From an uncultured Azospirillum sp. (GTDB lineage Bacteria; Pseudomonadota; Alphaproteobacteria; Azospirillales; Azospirillaceae), in contig CALGOL010000644.1 of assembly GCA_937960755.1 (NCBI GenBank), forward strand, positions 1 through 5,455: a DNA stretch of 5,455 bases, in the 5' to 3' direction. Positions 1 to 4,974 of the stretch are shown in pieces; the first letter of the stretch is position 1; each line of letters begins with the position of its first letter. The notes under the pieces are model-generated. The model saw only the letters and a list, made by a program, of their open reading frames with translations. It was not told the origin of the DNA and did not search any database. Position numbers and translations under genes: made by a program.

Positions 1-1
1 C

Positions 2-835
2 ATGGCGCAGCCGGCGGCGGCGCAGTCCGGCGGCTTCTTCTCCCGCGGCGGCTTCGGCGGCATGCTGATGGGCGGCCTGATCGGCGCCGGCATCGCCGGC
101 ATGCTGTTCGGCGGCGGCTTCCTCGACGGTTTGGGCAGCTTGGCCGGCATGCTGGGCTTTTTGCTGCAAGTCGCGCTGATCGGTTTCCTAGTCATGCTGG
201 CGGTGCGTTTCTTCAAGAATCGCCGCGCGGCGCAGCAGGGCCAGCAGCCGGCCTACGCCGGCGCAGGTCTGGGCGGCCAGGGCATGGGCGGCCCGCTGAA
301 CCGTGAACAGGCCCCGCAATCGGGCGGCGGTCTGGGTGGGGGACTGGGCGGCCTGATGGGCGGTCTGGGCGGCGCGCAGCCGGCCCCGGCTCCTACTGCC
401 CCGACCCACACGGCTCCCGAGCGCACCGACGAAATCGGCATTGTCGGTTCGGACTATGAAGCGTTCGAGCGGCTGTTGGTGGAGGTGCAAGACGCCTATT
501 CCCGCGGCGACCGCGCGGCGCTGGCCCGTCTCGCCACGGCGGAAGTCGCCGGCCACTTCACGGCGGAACTGGACGACGCCGCCTCCCGCGGCGTGGTCAA
601 CAGCGTCACCGCGGTGAAGCTGGAGCAGGGCGATTTGTCGGAAGCGTGGCGCGAAGCCGACGCGGAATACGCCACGGTGGCGATTCGCTTCTCGATGGTG
701 GACGTCACCATTGAAAAGGCCACCGGCAAAGTGGTGGACGGCGACCCGACGGCGCGGGTCGAAGCGACAGAGATTTGGACTTTCCGCCGCGCCCCCGGCG
801 GCGCCTGGGCGCTGTCGGCGATCCAGCAGGCGTAA
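2..835 (+). CDS. Tim44-like domain membrane protein, 5' end cut by window edge
   Basis: The C-terminal ~127 residues (about 151-277 of the visible 277) resemble the Tim44/TIM44-like domain, an alpha+beta fold starting around DYEAFERLL and ending in an EIWTFRR segment followed by WALSAIQQA. In front of it are a glycine-rich hydrophobic stretch (about 20-38), a clear transmembrane helix (about 46-68) followed by a basic stop (KNRR), and a Gly/Pro/Ala-rich linker (about 79-135). Bacterial members of this family are membrane-anchored proteins of unclear role; the mitochondrial relative tethers the import motor to the translocase. The ATG at base 2 is probably internal: bacterial relatives usually carry an N-terminal signal or Gly/Ser-rich segment that is absent here, so some tens of residues likely lie off the left edge. 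The gene ends at TAA 833-835, 13 bp before a strong terminator. Family call fairly sure; cellular role unknown. Confidence 0.8.
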   Translation: MAQPAAAQSGGFFSRGGFGGMLMGGLIGAGIAGMLFGGGFLDGLGSLAGMLGFLLQVALIGFLVMLAVRFFKNRRAAQQGQQPAYAGAGLGGQGMGGPLNREQAPQSGGGLGGGLGGLMGGLGGAQPAPAPTAPTHTAPERTDEIGIVGSDYEAFERLLVEVQDAYSRGDRAALARLATAEVAGHFTAELDDAASRGVVNSVTAVKLEQGDLSEAWREADAEYATVAIRFSMVDVTIEKATGKVVDGDPTARVEATEIWTFRRAPGGAWALSAIQQA

Positions 836-848
836 TCTCCCGCTTGCC

Positions 849-883
849 AAAAAGCCCCCTTCCTGTTGGAAGGGGGCTTTTTT
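849..883. terminator. Bidirectional intrinsic terminator between convergent genes
   Basis: The 15-base arm AAAAAGCCCCCTTCC (849-863), a TGTT loop (864-867) and the exact complementary arm (868-882) form a perfect stem, followed by T883. Because the stem begins with A-run and ends with T-run, either strand gives a GC-rich hairpin followed by a U-tract. It starts 13 bp after the stop of the Tim44-like gene and lies 3 bp beyond the stop of the minus-strand hydrolase gene, so one element can end both convergent transcripts. Confidence 0.93.
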
Positions 884-886
884 CGT

Positions 887-1525
887 TCAGGCGAAGCCGT
901 TGAGATAGGGGTTATAGCGCCGTTCCTCGCCCATGGTGGACATCGGGCCGTGACCGGGGACGAAGGAATAGTCGTCGCCCAGCGACAATAGCTTGTCGCG
1001 GATCGACGCCAACAGCGTTGCGTGGTCGCCCTTGGGGAAGTCGGTGCGGCCGATGGAGCCTTGAAACAGCACGTCGCCGACGAAGACCGTCTTCGACGGG
1101 TGATGGATGAACACCACATGCCCCGGCGTATGGCCCGGACAGTGGCGCACCTCCAGCTTCACCTTGCCGACTTCGACCTCGTCGCCCTCCGCCAACCAGC
1201 GGTCGGGGGTGAAAGAGCGCGTCGGAGGAAAGCCGAACATCCGGCATTGCTCCGGCATGCCCTTGATCCAGAAATCATCTTCCGGGTGCGGCCCTTCCAC
1301 CGGCAAAGCCAGTTGATCGACCAGGGTCGCCACGCCGCCGACGTGGTCAAGATGGCCGTGGGTGTTGAGCAGCTTGACCAGCTTGACGCCCTGCTTTTCC
1401 GCCGCGGCGATGATCCGCGCGACGTCGCCGCCGGCGTCGATGGCGGCGGCCTCCTTGGTCTCCTCGCACCACAACAAGGAGCAGTTTTGCTGAAACGGGG
1501 TGACGGGGATGATTGCAAAGCGCAT
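887..1525 (-). CDS. MBL-fold hydrolase, YcbL-type glyoxalase II family
   Basis: This is a 212-residue single-domain metallo-beta-lactamase-fold hydrolase. It has the full dinuclear metal set: H56, H58, D60, H61 in THGHLDH, H132 in HCPGHTPGH, bridging D151 in VFVGDVLF, and H192 in PGHGP. Length, the FWIKGMPEQCRMFGF segment and the C-terminal ERRYNPYLNG match the short E. coli YcbL type, which lacks the C-terminal substrate domain of classical GloB; Salmonella YcbL has been reported to hydrolyse S-lactoylglutathione. Cytoplasmic, as no signal is seen. The frame is open upstream to 1918, but the start at 1523-1525 is chosen because homology begins at MRFAIIPVTPFQQNC and an AAAGG lies 11 bases before it; the upstream part overlaps another gene and looks non-coding. 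It is the last gene of the minus-strand group, 95 bp after the small membrane protein gene, and may have its own promoter. Exact substrate not determined. Confidence 0.92.
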   Translation of the reverse strand: MRFAIIPVTPFQQNCSLLWCEETKEAAAIDAGGDVARIIAAAEKQGVKLVKLLNTHGHLDHVGGVATLVDQLALPVEGPHPEDDFWIKGMPEQCRMFGFPPTRSFTPDRWLAEGDEVEVGKVKLEVRHCPGHTPGHVVFIHHPSKTVFVGDVLFQGSIGRTDFPKGDHATLLASIRDKLLSLGDDYSFVPGHGPMSTMGEERRYNPYLNGFA

Positions 1526-1566
1526 CGCGAGCCGGACCTTTCGCCGCCGATAGACAGGTTTCCGGC

Positions 1567-1595
1567 ACGATAGGCGGCGGGGGCCGCCGGGGCAA
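1567..1595 (-). promoter_or_regulatory. Candidate promoter for the YcbL-type gene
   Basis: Reading the minus strand, TTGCCC (1595-1590) and TATCGT (1572-1567) are separated by exactly 17 bases, each matching four of six positions of the sigma-70 consensus. The spacer is almost entirely a perfect inverted repeat, GGCGGC-CCCC-GCCGCC (1588-1573). The predicted transcript would begin near 1560, giving a leader of about 35 bases. The 95-bp gap is long compared with the 19-bp gap just upstream, which leaves room for a promoter. The matches are modest and the region is very GC-rich, so this is tentative. Confidence 0.3.
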
Positions 1596-1620
1596 GCGCT
1601 CGAGGGCCGCCGCTCGCCGT

Positions 1621-1980
1621 TCAGTACCCCTGCTTGGCGTGCGACCGGTCGAACAGTCCCAGCACGGCGTAGGACAGCACCGCGCCGCCGATCACGCCGA
1701 CGCCCCAGATCACCCCGACCAGCAGCCAATCCACCGGGCCGCCGGCGTCGGAAAAGCCCGACAGCGTCACCCAGGCCATCAGCGCCAAAGCGGCGAAACC
1801 GCCAAAGAAGCCGACGACTTCGGATATCACCAGCCGGCGGCTGACCAGCCCGCCGTCGCGCATCAGCACGTAGACAAAGCCGGCGATTCCCAACAGCGCC
1901 AGCAATGGCAGCAGCCACAGCAACGGCCCCAGCATTTCCCGAAACACGTAAAAGAAGACCAACGGATCAAGGTCTTTCAT
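1621..1980 (-). CDS. Small three-helix membrane protein, probably DUF5368 family
   Basis: A 119-residue integral membrane protein. Three hydrophobic helices are visible at about 17-39, 51-73 and 84-109. The loop RDGGLVSRR between helices 1 and 2 and the C-terminal tail DRSHAKQ are positively charged, so the positive-inside rule suggests an outside N-terminus and a cytoplasmic C-terminus. There is no metal or haem motif and no cysteine. The sequence resembles the small alphaproteobacterial DUF5368 family, recognised from memory and so only probable. An excellent ribosome binding site AAGGAG (1994-1989) with 8-base spacing fixes the start at 1978-1980. The gene follows the SQR gene after only 19 bp, and its ribosome binding site begins 5 bp beyond the SQR stop codon, so the two are almost certainly co-transcribed. 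A role as membrane anchor or quinone-side partner of the exported SQR is inference from position. Confidence 0.85.
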   Translation of the reverse strand: MKDLDPLVFFYVFREMLGPLLWLLPLLALLGIAGFVYVLMRDGGLVSRRLVISEVVGFFGGFAALALMAWVTLSGFSDAGGPVDWLLVGVIWGVGVIGGAVLSYAVLGLFDRSHAKQGY

Positions 1981-1999
1981 GGCGTCGTCTCCTTCTTCC

Positions 2000-3331
2000 T
2001 CAGGCGTGGCCGCGCAGCATGGCGATGTAGGTCGGCTTGAGCGCCATGGTCTTCATCACCCAAGTGATCCACAGCTCCTCCAGCGGTGCTATGACGCCGG
2101 GGAAGGACGGGGTGAGGTTGTTCTCATAGTCGAACTCCACCAACATCGCCCGGCCAAGCTGGGTGATGAGCGGGCAGGAGGTGTAGCCGGTGTAAACCGC
2201 GTCCGACGTCTTGCCTTCGATCGACGCGATCAGATGATCCACCGCCACCGGGGCCTGCCATTTGACGCTGGCCGCCGTCTTGCCCTTCGGCACGCCGGCG
2301 ATGTCGCCGACGCCGAAGACGTTGGGATAACGCTTGTGCCGCAACGAGCCGCGGTCGACGTCCATCCAGCCTTCGGTCGCCCACTGGCCGGTGCGCCACG
2401 GCAACGGGCTGTTGCGCACCACGTCGGGGGCGCGCATCGGCGGCACGACGTTGGTGAAATCGTATTTGATCTCTTCAACGCCGTCCGGGGTTTTGAACGT
2501 CGCGACCTTGCGGCTAAGGTCGATGGCGGTCATCACCCGGTCGTAAGCCACTTTAACGCCGCGGTCGCGGAACAGCATGCGCACCTTTTCCGACACGATG
2601 GGCACGCTAAACAGCGTCTTGTTTTGCGCGGCGTAGATGATTTCCGACTTGCCGCGAGCCCCGCTGCGCCGCAGATAATCATCGACGATGAAGGTGTACT
2701 TCAGCGGCGCGCCGGCGCATTTCATCTCGGTGGCCGGGCGGCCGAACAGACCGACGCCGCCCTTTTCGGCGAATTCGAACATCGCCTTGGCGGTGGCGAC
2801 GGCGGCGGCCGGGCTGGCGTAGACGCCGCCCAAACCGTCTTTGCCGATCTTGTCCACCTCCATCCCCTCGATGGCGGCGTAATCAAGATGCAAGCCGGCG
2901 GCGACGATCAGATAATCGTATGGAACCACCCGGCCCTTGTCCGTCACCACCTTATTGCCGTCGGGGTCGATTTCCGCCGCCTGCTCTTCGATTAGCTCCA
3001 CCCCGTTGCGGACGTAATCGGCGGTGGCGGTGGTGACGTAGCTTTCCGGCTTCAGACCGGCGGCCACCAGCGTGAAACCCGGCTGGTAGTAGTGCGCCTT
3101 ACGCCGGTCGATCAGGATGATCGCCGCGCCTTCCAACCGTTGCGACAGGTGCGACGCCGCCGCCAGACCCGCCGCCCCAGCGCCGATGATGACGATGCGG
3201 GCGTTGGTCTTGATCTTTTCAGCGGCCTGCGCCGGCTTTGCGGCCGCGACGGGCAGCGTCAGCGCCGCGGCGCCGAGACCGGAGAGTTTCATCAGATCGC
3301 GGCGGCTGAGTTTTGATGGAATATCGGTCAT
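2000..3331 (-). CDS. sqr: Tat-exported type II sulfide:quinone oxidoreductase (SQR)
   Basis: A 443-residue FAD enzyme expected to oxidise sulfide to sulfane sulfur and pass two electrons to quinone. The N-terminus is a Tat signal: SRRDLMK at 9-15, hydrophobic region 16-31, likely cleavage after AQA (34-36). FAD-binding GAGAAG is at 50-55, acidic D75 ends the second strand, and the second FAD motif is YPNVFGVGD (335-343). It resembles mitochondrial SQOR more than type I bacterial SQR: HYYQPGFTLV (80-89), KCAGAP (204-209), VVPPMRAPDV (295-304), and GYTSCPL (382-388) followed by EFDY. C205 and C386, the only cysteines, fall where SQOR has its redox pair C201/C379. The protein ends soon after MLRG, lacking most of the C-terminal extension of SQOR. 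AAGGAG lies 10 bases before ATG 3331-3329. The gene follows the DUF2141 gene by 68 bp. A flavocytochrome c flavoprotein (FccB) also carries a Tat signal but does not fit these motifs. Confidence 0.9.
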   Translation of the reverse strand: MTDIPSKLSRRDLMKLSGLGAAALTLPVAAAKPAQAAEKIKTNARIVIIGAGAAGLAAASHLSQRLEGAAIILIDRRKAHYYQPGFTLVAAGLKPESYVTTATADYVRNGVELIEEQAAEIDPDGNKVVTDKGRVVPYDYLIVAAGLHLDYAAIEGMEVDKIGKDGLGGVYASPAAAVATAKAMFEFAEKGGVGLFGRPATEMKCAGAPLKYTFIVDDYLRRSGARGKSEIIYAAQNKTLFSVPIVSEKVRMLFRDRGVKVAYDRVMTAIDLSRKVATFKTPDGVEEIKYDFTNVVPPMRAPDVVRNSPLPWRTGQWATEGWMDVDRGSLRHKRYPNVFGVGDIAGVPKGKTAASVKWQAPVAVDHLIASIEGKTSDAVYTGYTSCPLITQLGRAMLVEFDYENNLTPSFPGVIAPLEELWITWVMKTMALKPTYIAMLRGHA

Positions 3332-3399
3332 TCGCCTTACGCTCCTTATTATCGGCGCGAATTCTTATGGATGGGGGCCAGAGCAACCGCGTGCGCGGG

Positions 3400-3861
3400 T
3401 CAGTAGCGCAGGTTGACGACGATCTCGGCGCCGGCGGCGGGAAGGTCGAACGCGCTTTGCTCAAATGCCGGCGGGCCGAAAACTTCCGGATTGTTCGACA
3501 ACCCGTAGCCTTCGGTGGGGATCATGCCGAACATGCGGTCCATGGCGCCGTCGGCGTTTTCATCGTGGTAAGCCATCACCGCATAACGGCCAGGGGCGAG
3601 GCTGGGAAACACCACCGTCGCCACGCCCGGCGCCGCAGGCAGCTTCACCAGCGCCAATGCTTTGTCCTCTTTACGAAAAGCGTCCGCCCGGTCAAACAGC
3701 GCCGCCCGCAGGTCGCCGCTGGCGTTGCGCACGCCGGTTAGTTGAACCTTCAAGTCCGCCGCGCTGGCGGCCGACGACCAAGCCGTCGGCGACGCCAACC
3801 CAAAAACAGCGCAAGCCATGGCGAGCCAACGGCGGCGAGGGGAGGAAGGGTGGGCGTGCAT
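3400..3861 (-). CDS. Secreted DUF2141 protein
   Basis: A 153-residue exported protein. A signal peptide covers about 1-34: basic SPRRRW, a hydrophobic core, and likely cleavage at ASA/A. The RRRWLA stretch is slightly Tat-like, but the core looks like an ordinary Sec signal. The mature part is a small beta-rich DUF2141 domain with the family hallmark region YHDENADGAMDRMFGMIP (98-115) followed by EGYGLSNN (117-124). Within it D100, N102, D104, G105 and D108 resemble a calcium-type DxNxDGxxD loop. Family function is unknown. The start at 3859-3861 is supported by GGAG six bases upstream (3871-3868) and by the signal peptide beginning there. It is the first gene of the minus-strand group, read from the AT-rich control region and leading into the SQR gene after 68 bp, so a periplasmic role alongside sulfide oxidation is possible but unproven. 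Confidence 0.88.
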   Translation of the reverse strand: MHAHPSSPRRRWLAMACAVFGLASPTAWSSAASAADLKVQLTGVRNASGDLRAALFDRADAFRKEDKALALVKLPAAPGVATVVFPSLAPGRYAVMAYHDENADGAMDRMFGMIPTEGYGLSNNPEVFGPPAFEQSAFDLPAAGAEIVVNLRY

Positions 3862-3902
3862 GGCTGGCTCCGCTTACGGCGCTACGTATATGAATAAATC
3901 AT

Positions 3903-3931
3903 AATATAAACTCATTCCAATTCGCATGAAA
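3903..3931 (-). promoter_or_regulatory. Candidate promoter of the DUF2141-SQR operon
   Basis: On the minus strand the block 3910-3891 is almost pure A/T in an otherwise GC-rich window and contains TATATT (3908-3903), matching five of six positions of the -10 consensus. The hexamer 17 bases upstream, TTTCAT (3931-3926), is a poor -35, as is usual for activator-dependent promoters. The predicted start near 3896 gives a leader of about 35 bases before the DUF2141 gene, with GGAG correctly placed. The FixK/FNR-like box lies immediately upstream. Confidence 0.45.
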
Positions 3932-3944
3932 TTGACAATTCGCA
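3918..3944. repeat. 9-bp direct repeat in the divergent control region
   Basis: CAATTCGCA occurs at 3918-3926 and again at 3936-3944, with an 18-bp period. The second copy overlaps the FixK/FNR-like box and both sit just upstream of, or across, the -35 region of the minus-strand promoter. A perfect 12-bp palindrome, GCAATCGATTGC, follows at 3942-3953. Together they look like operator sequence, but no regulator is encoded in the window. Confidence 0.5.
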
Positions 3945-3945
3945 A
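3932..3945. promoter_or_regulatory. Candidate FixK/FNR-family binding site
   Basis: TTGACAATTCGCAA fits the alphaproteobacterial FixK pattern TTG(A/C)-N6-(T/G)CAA exactly and keeps the TTG-N8-CAA core of the FNR/CRP superfamily. Its centre (3938.5) is about 42.5 bases upstream of the start predicted from the TATATT element on the minus strand, close to the -41.5 typical of class II activation. It fits the classical FNR consensus TTGAT-N4-ATCAA less well. A short motif in an AT-rich stretch can occur by chance. Confidence 0.4.
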
Positions 3946-4019
3946 TCGATTGCTGTGGACGCTAACTTTTTTCGTCGATTGACTGGCCCTACGCCCCGCG
4001 CTTGCCCGATGGCCCGCCC

Positions 4020-4047
4020 TTGACGCGCGCCGCAGCGCGGCTATGTT
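4020..4047 (+). promoter_or_regulatory. Candidate promoter giving a leaderless DUF2946-like mRNA
   Basis: TTGACG (4020-4025, five of six to the -35 consensus) and TATGTT (4042-4047, four of six to the -10) are 16 bases apart. The expected start, seven bases after the -10, is the A of ATG 4054 itself. No good ribosome binding site precedes that ATG, which agrees with a leaderless message. The spacer holds a short inverted repeat GCCGC-AGC-GCGGC (4029-4041). Confidence 0.4.
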
Positions 4048-4053
4048 CGGGGC

Positions 4054-4422
4054 ATGAAGCGCCGCGCCCTCCCGCCGTCTGTGCTGCTTGCGCTGTTCGC
4101 CGCCGTCGCGGCGCTGTTGACGCACGCTTTCGCCTGGGGGCTGCTCGCTCCAGCGATGGCGCTGGCGCCGATTGATGGTTTCTGCACCGTTGCACAGTAT
4201 GACGGGCCGAACGATCCCGACAAAGAGAAGCCGCGGAACGATCCGCGCCACTGCGCTTTAACGCTTCTGGCGCAAGGGATGACCGCTCCGCCAACCGCGC
4301 CGGTGATAACGCCCCCAGCCGTGGCGGCGGCGGCGATAGAGCGCTCCATTCCAATCGTGACGCCGTATGTCGGCTGGTTCTTATCGACGCGGCAAGCGCG
4401 CGGGCCGCCCGGCGGCGCCTGA
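4054..4422 (+). CDS. DUF2946-like small secreted or membrane protein
   Basis: A 122-residue protein starting with KRR, then a hydrophobic helix (about 9-38) that may be a signal peptide or anchor. C44 and C67 are separated by 22 residues rich in Asp, Pro and Lys (YDGPNDPDKEKPRNDPRH), and H66 precedes C67. A second mildly hydrophobic stretch (about 82-110) leads to the tail QARGPPGGA. The ARGPP-type end, small size and paired cysteines are what DUF2946 proteins show; these often sit in copper-related loci, which fits the copper chaperone gene 57 bp downstream on the same strand. Metal binding by C44/H66/C67 is inference. ATG 4054 is used because the signal-like N-terminus begins there; the upstream ATG at 4043 is out of frame. 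Only a weak CGGGG precedes the start. The family call is moderate, but the reading frame is probably real. Confidence 0.65.
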   Translation: MKRRALPPSVLLALFAAVAALLTHAFAWGLLAPAMALAPIDGFCTVAQYDGPNDPDKEKPRNDPRHCALTLLAQGMTAPPTAPVITPPAVAAAAIERSIPIVTPYVGWFLSTRQARGPPGGA

Positions 4423-4466
4423 TTCCGCAGCTTTCCCAACCCAAGAACCAGACACGCTTTTCAAGA

Positions 4467-4472
4467 AAAGGA
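4467..4472 (+). promoter_or_regulatory. Ribosome binding site of the copper chaperone gene
   Basis: AAAGGA ends seven bases before ATG 4480 and fixes that start over the out-of-frame ATG at 4473. Part of it is the right arm of CTTTTC-AA-GAAAAG (4457-4470), a short A/T-dominated inverted repeat that could weakly pair with it. Confidence 0.75.
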
Positions 4473-4479
4473 ATGCGCC

Positions 4480-4974
4480 ATGAAGCGCTTTATCGCCGTT
4501 TCCCTCGCCGCCCTGACCTTGGCCGCCCTGCCCCTGACCGCCGGAGCCGCCTTCGCCCACGACTATAAAAAGGGCGGAGTTCACGTCGACCATCCGTGGT
4601 CGCGCGCCACAGCGCCGCAGGCCCGCAACGGCGCCGCTTATTTCGTGCTCAACGCCACCGGGGCGGACAGCGACCGGCTGCTGTCGGCCGCCTCCCCCGT
4701 CGCTGAAAAAGTTGAACTGCACACCCATTTGATGGAAGACGGCGTGATGAAAATGCGCCCGGTCGTCGCCATCGAAGTCGCCCCCGGCTCGCCCACGGCG
4801 CTGCAACCGGGCGGCTTGCACGTTATGCTGCTAGGGCTGAAGGCCCCGCTGGTGAAGGGCGAAAAGTTCCCGCTGACCTTGACGTTTGAAAAGGCCGGCG
4901 AGTTGAAGGTCGACGTCAATGTCGAAGACGCCGGGGCCGGCGGCGGCGCGCCAGGGACCATGCACAAGCATTAA
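4480..4974 (+). CDS. pcuC: Periplasmic copper chaperone PCu(A)C
   Basis: A 164-residue PCu(A)C/DUF461 chaperone. It binds Cu(I) in the periplasm and passes it to cuproproteins; in characterised alphaproteobacteria and Thermus this supports copper-site assembly in cytochrome oxidases. A signal peptide spans 1-26 (KR, long hydrophobic core, AFA then H27). The family copper site H-X10-M-X21-H-X-M is complete: H81, M92, H114, M116, in ELHTHLMEDGVMKM and LQPGGLHVML. VDHPWSRAT (36-44) and NGAAYFVL (50-57) are further family features. After the beta-barrel core come a Gly/Ala-rich linker and a short MHKH tail that may add copper ligands. The gene lies 57 bp after the DUF2946-like gene with no terminator between, so they are probably co-transcribed. 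The symbol follows the Bradyrhizobium name; pccA is also used. Confidence 0.93.
   Translation: MKRFIAVSLAALTLAALPLTAGAAFAHDYKKGGVHVDHPWSRATAPQARNGAAYFVLNATGADSDRLLSAASPVAEKVELHTHLMEDGVMKMRPVVAIEVAPGSPTALQPGGLHVMLLGLKAPLVKGEKFPLTLTFEKAGELKVDVNVEDAGAGGGAPGTMHKH

Noticed and set aside
188..850. A 220-codon open frame on the minus strand opposite the Tim44-like gene
   Set aside because: It is an Arg/His-rich antisense shadow of a coding region and runs into the terminator.
887..1525. ETHE1-type persulfide dioxygenase, tempting because SQR is nearby
   Set aside because: The protein has the full dinuclear hydrolase ligand set and the PGHGP and ERRYNPYL ends of the YcbL type, not the PAHDY segment of ETHE1.
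1526..1918. N-terminal extension of the hydrolase frame back to 1918
   Set aside because: Homology to the YcbL family begins at 1525. The extension is Arg/Gly-rich and overlaps the small membrane protein gene in another frame.
1979..2995. A 338-codon open frame on the plus strand opposite the SQR gene
   Set aside because: It mirrors a well-supported SQR gene, is rich in His, Arg, Asp and Gly as expected from the antisense of a GC-rich gene, shows no recognisable domain, and has no ribosome binding site.
2000..3331. Flavocytochrome c sulfide dehydrogenase flavoprotein (FccB)
   Set aside because: It shares the Tat signal and FAD fold, but KCAGAP, PPMRAPDV and GYTSCPL followed by EFDY point to type II SQR, and no cytochrome partner gene is adjacent.
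3387..3398. Inverted repeat CCGCG-TG-CGCGG in the DUF2141-SQR gap as a terminator
   Set aside because: The stem is 5 bp with a 2-base loop and no T-run on either strand, so it would not end transcription.
3932..3937. Perfect TTGACA as a plus-strand -35 element
   Set aside because: No acceptable -10 hexamer lies 15-19 bases downstream (the region reads GCTGTGGACG), and the bases are better explained as part of the FixK/FNR-like box.
4054..4444. Three overlapping minus-strand frames opposite the DUF2946-like gene
   Set aside because: They are Arg/Ala/Ser-rich with no signal, domain or ribosome binding site, whereas the plus-strand frame has a signal-like N-terminus, the ARGPP-type tail and a copper chaperone gene behind it.
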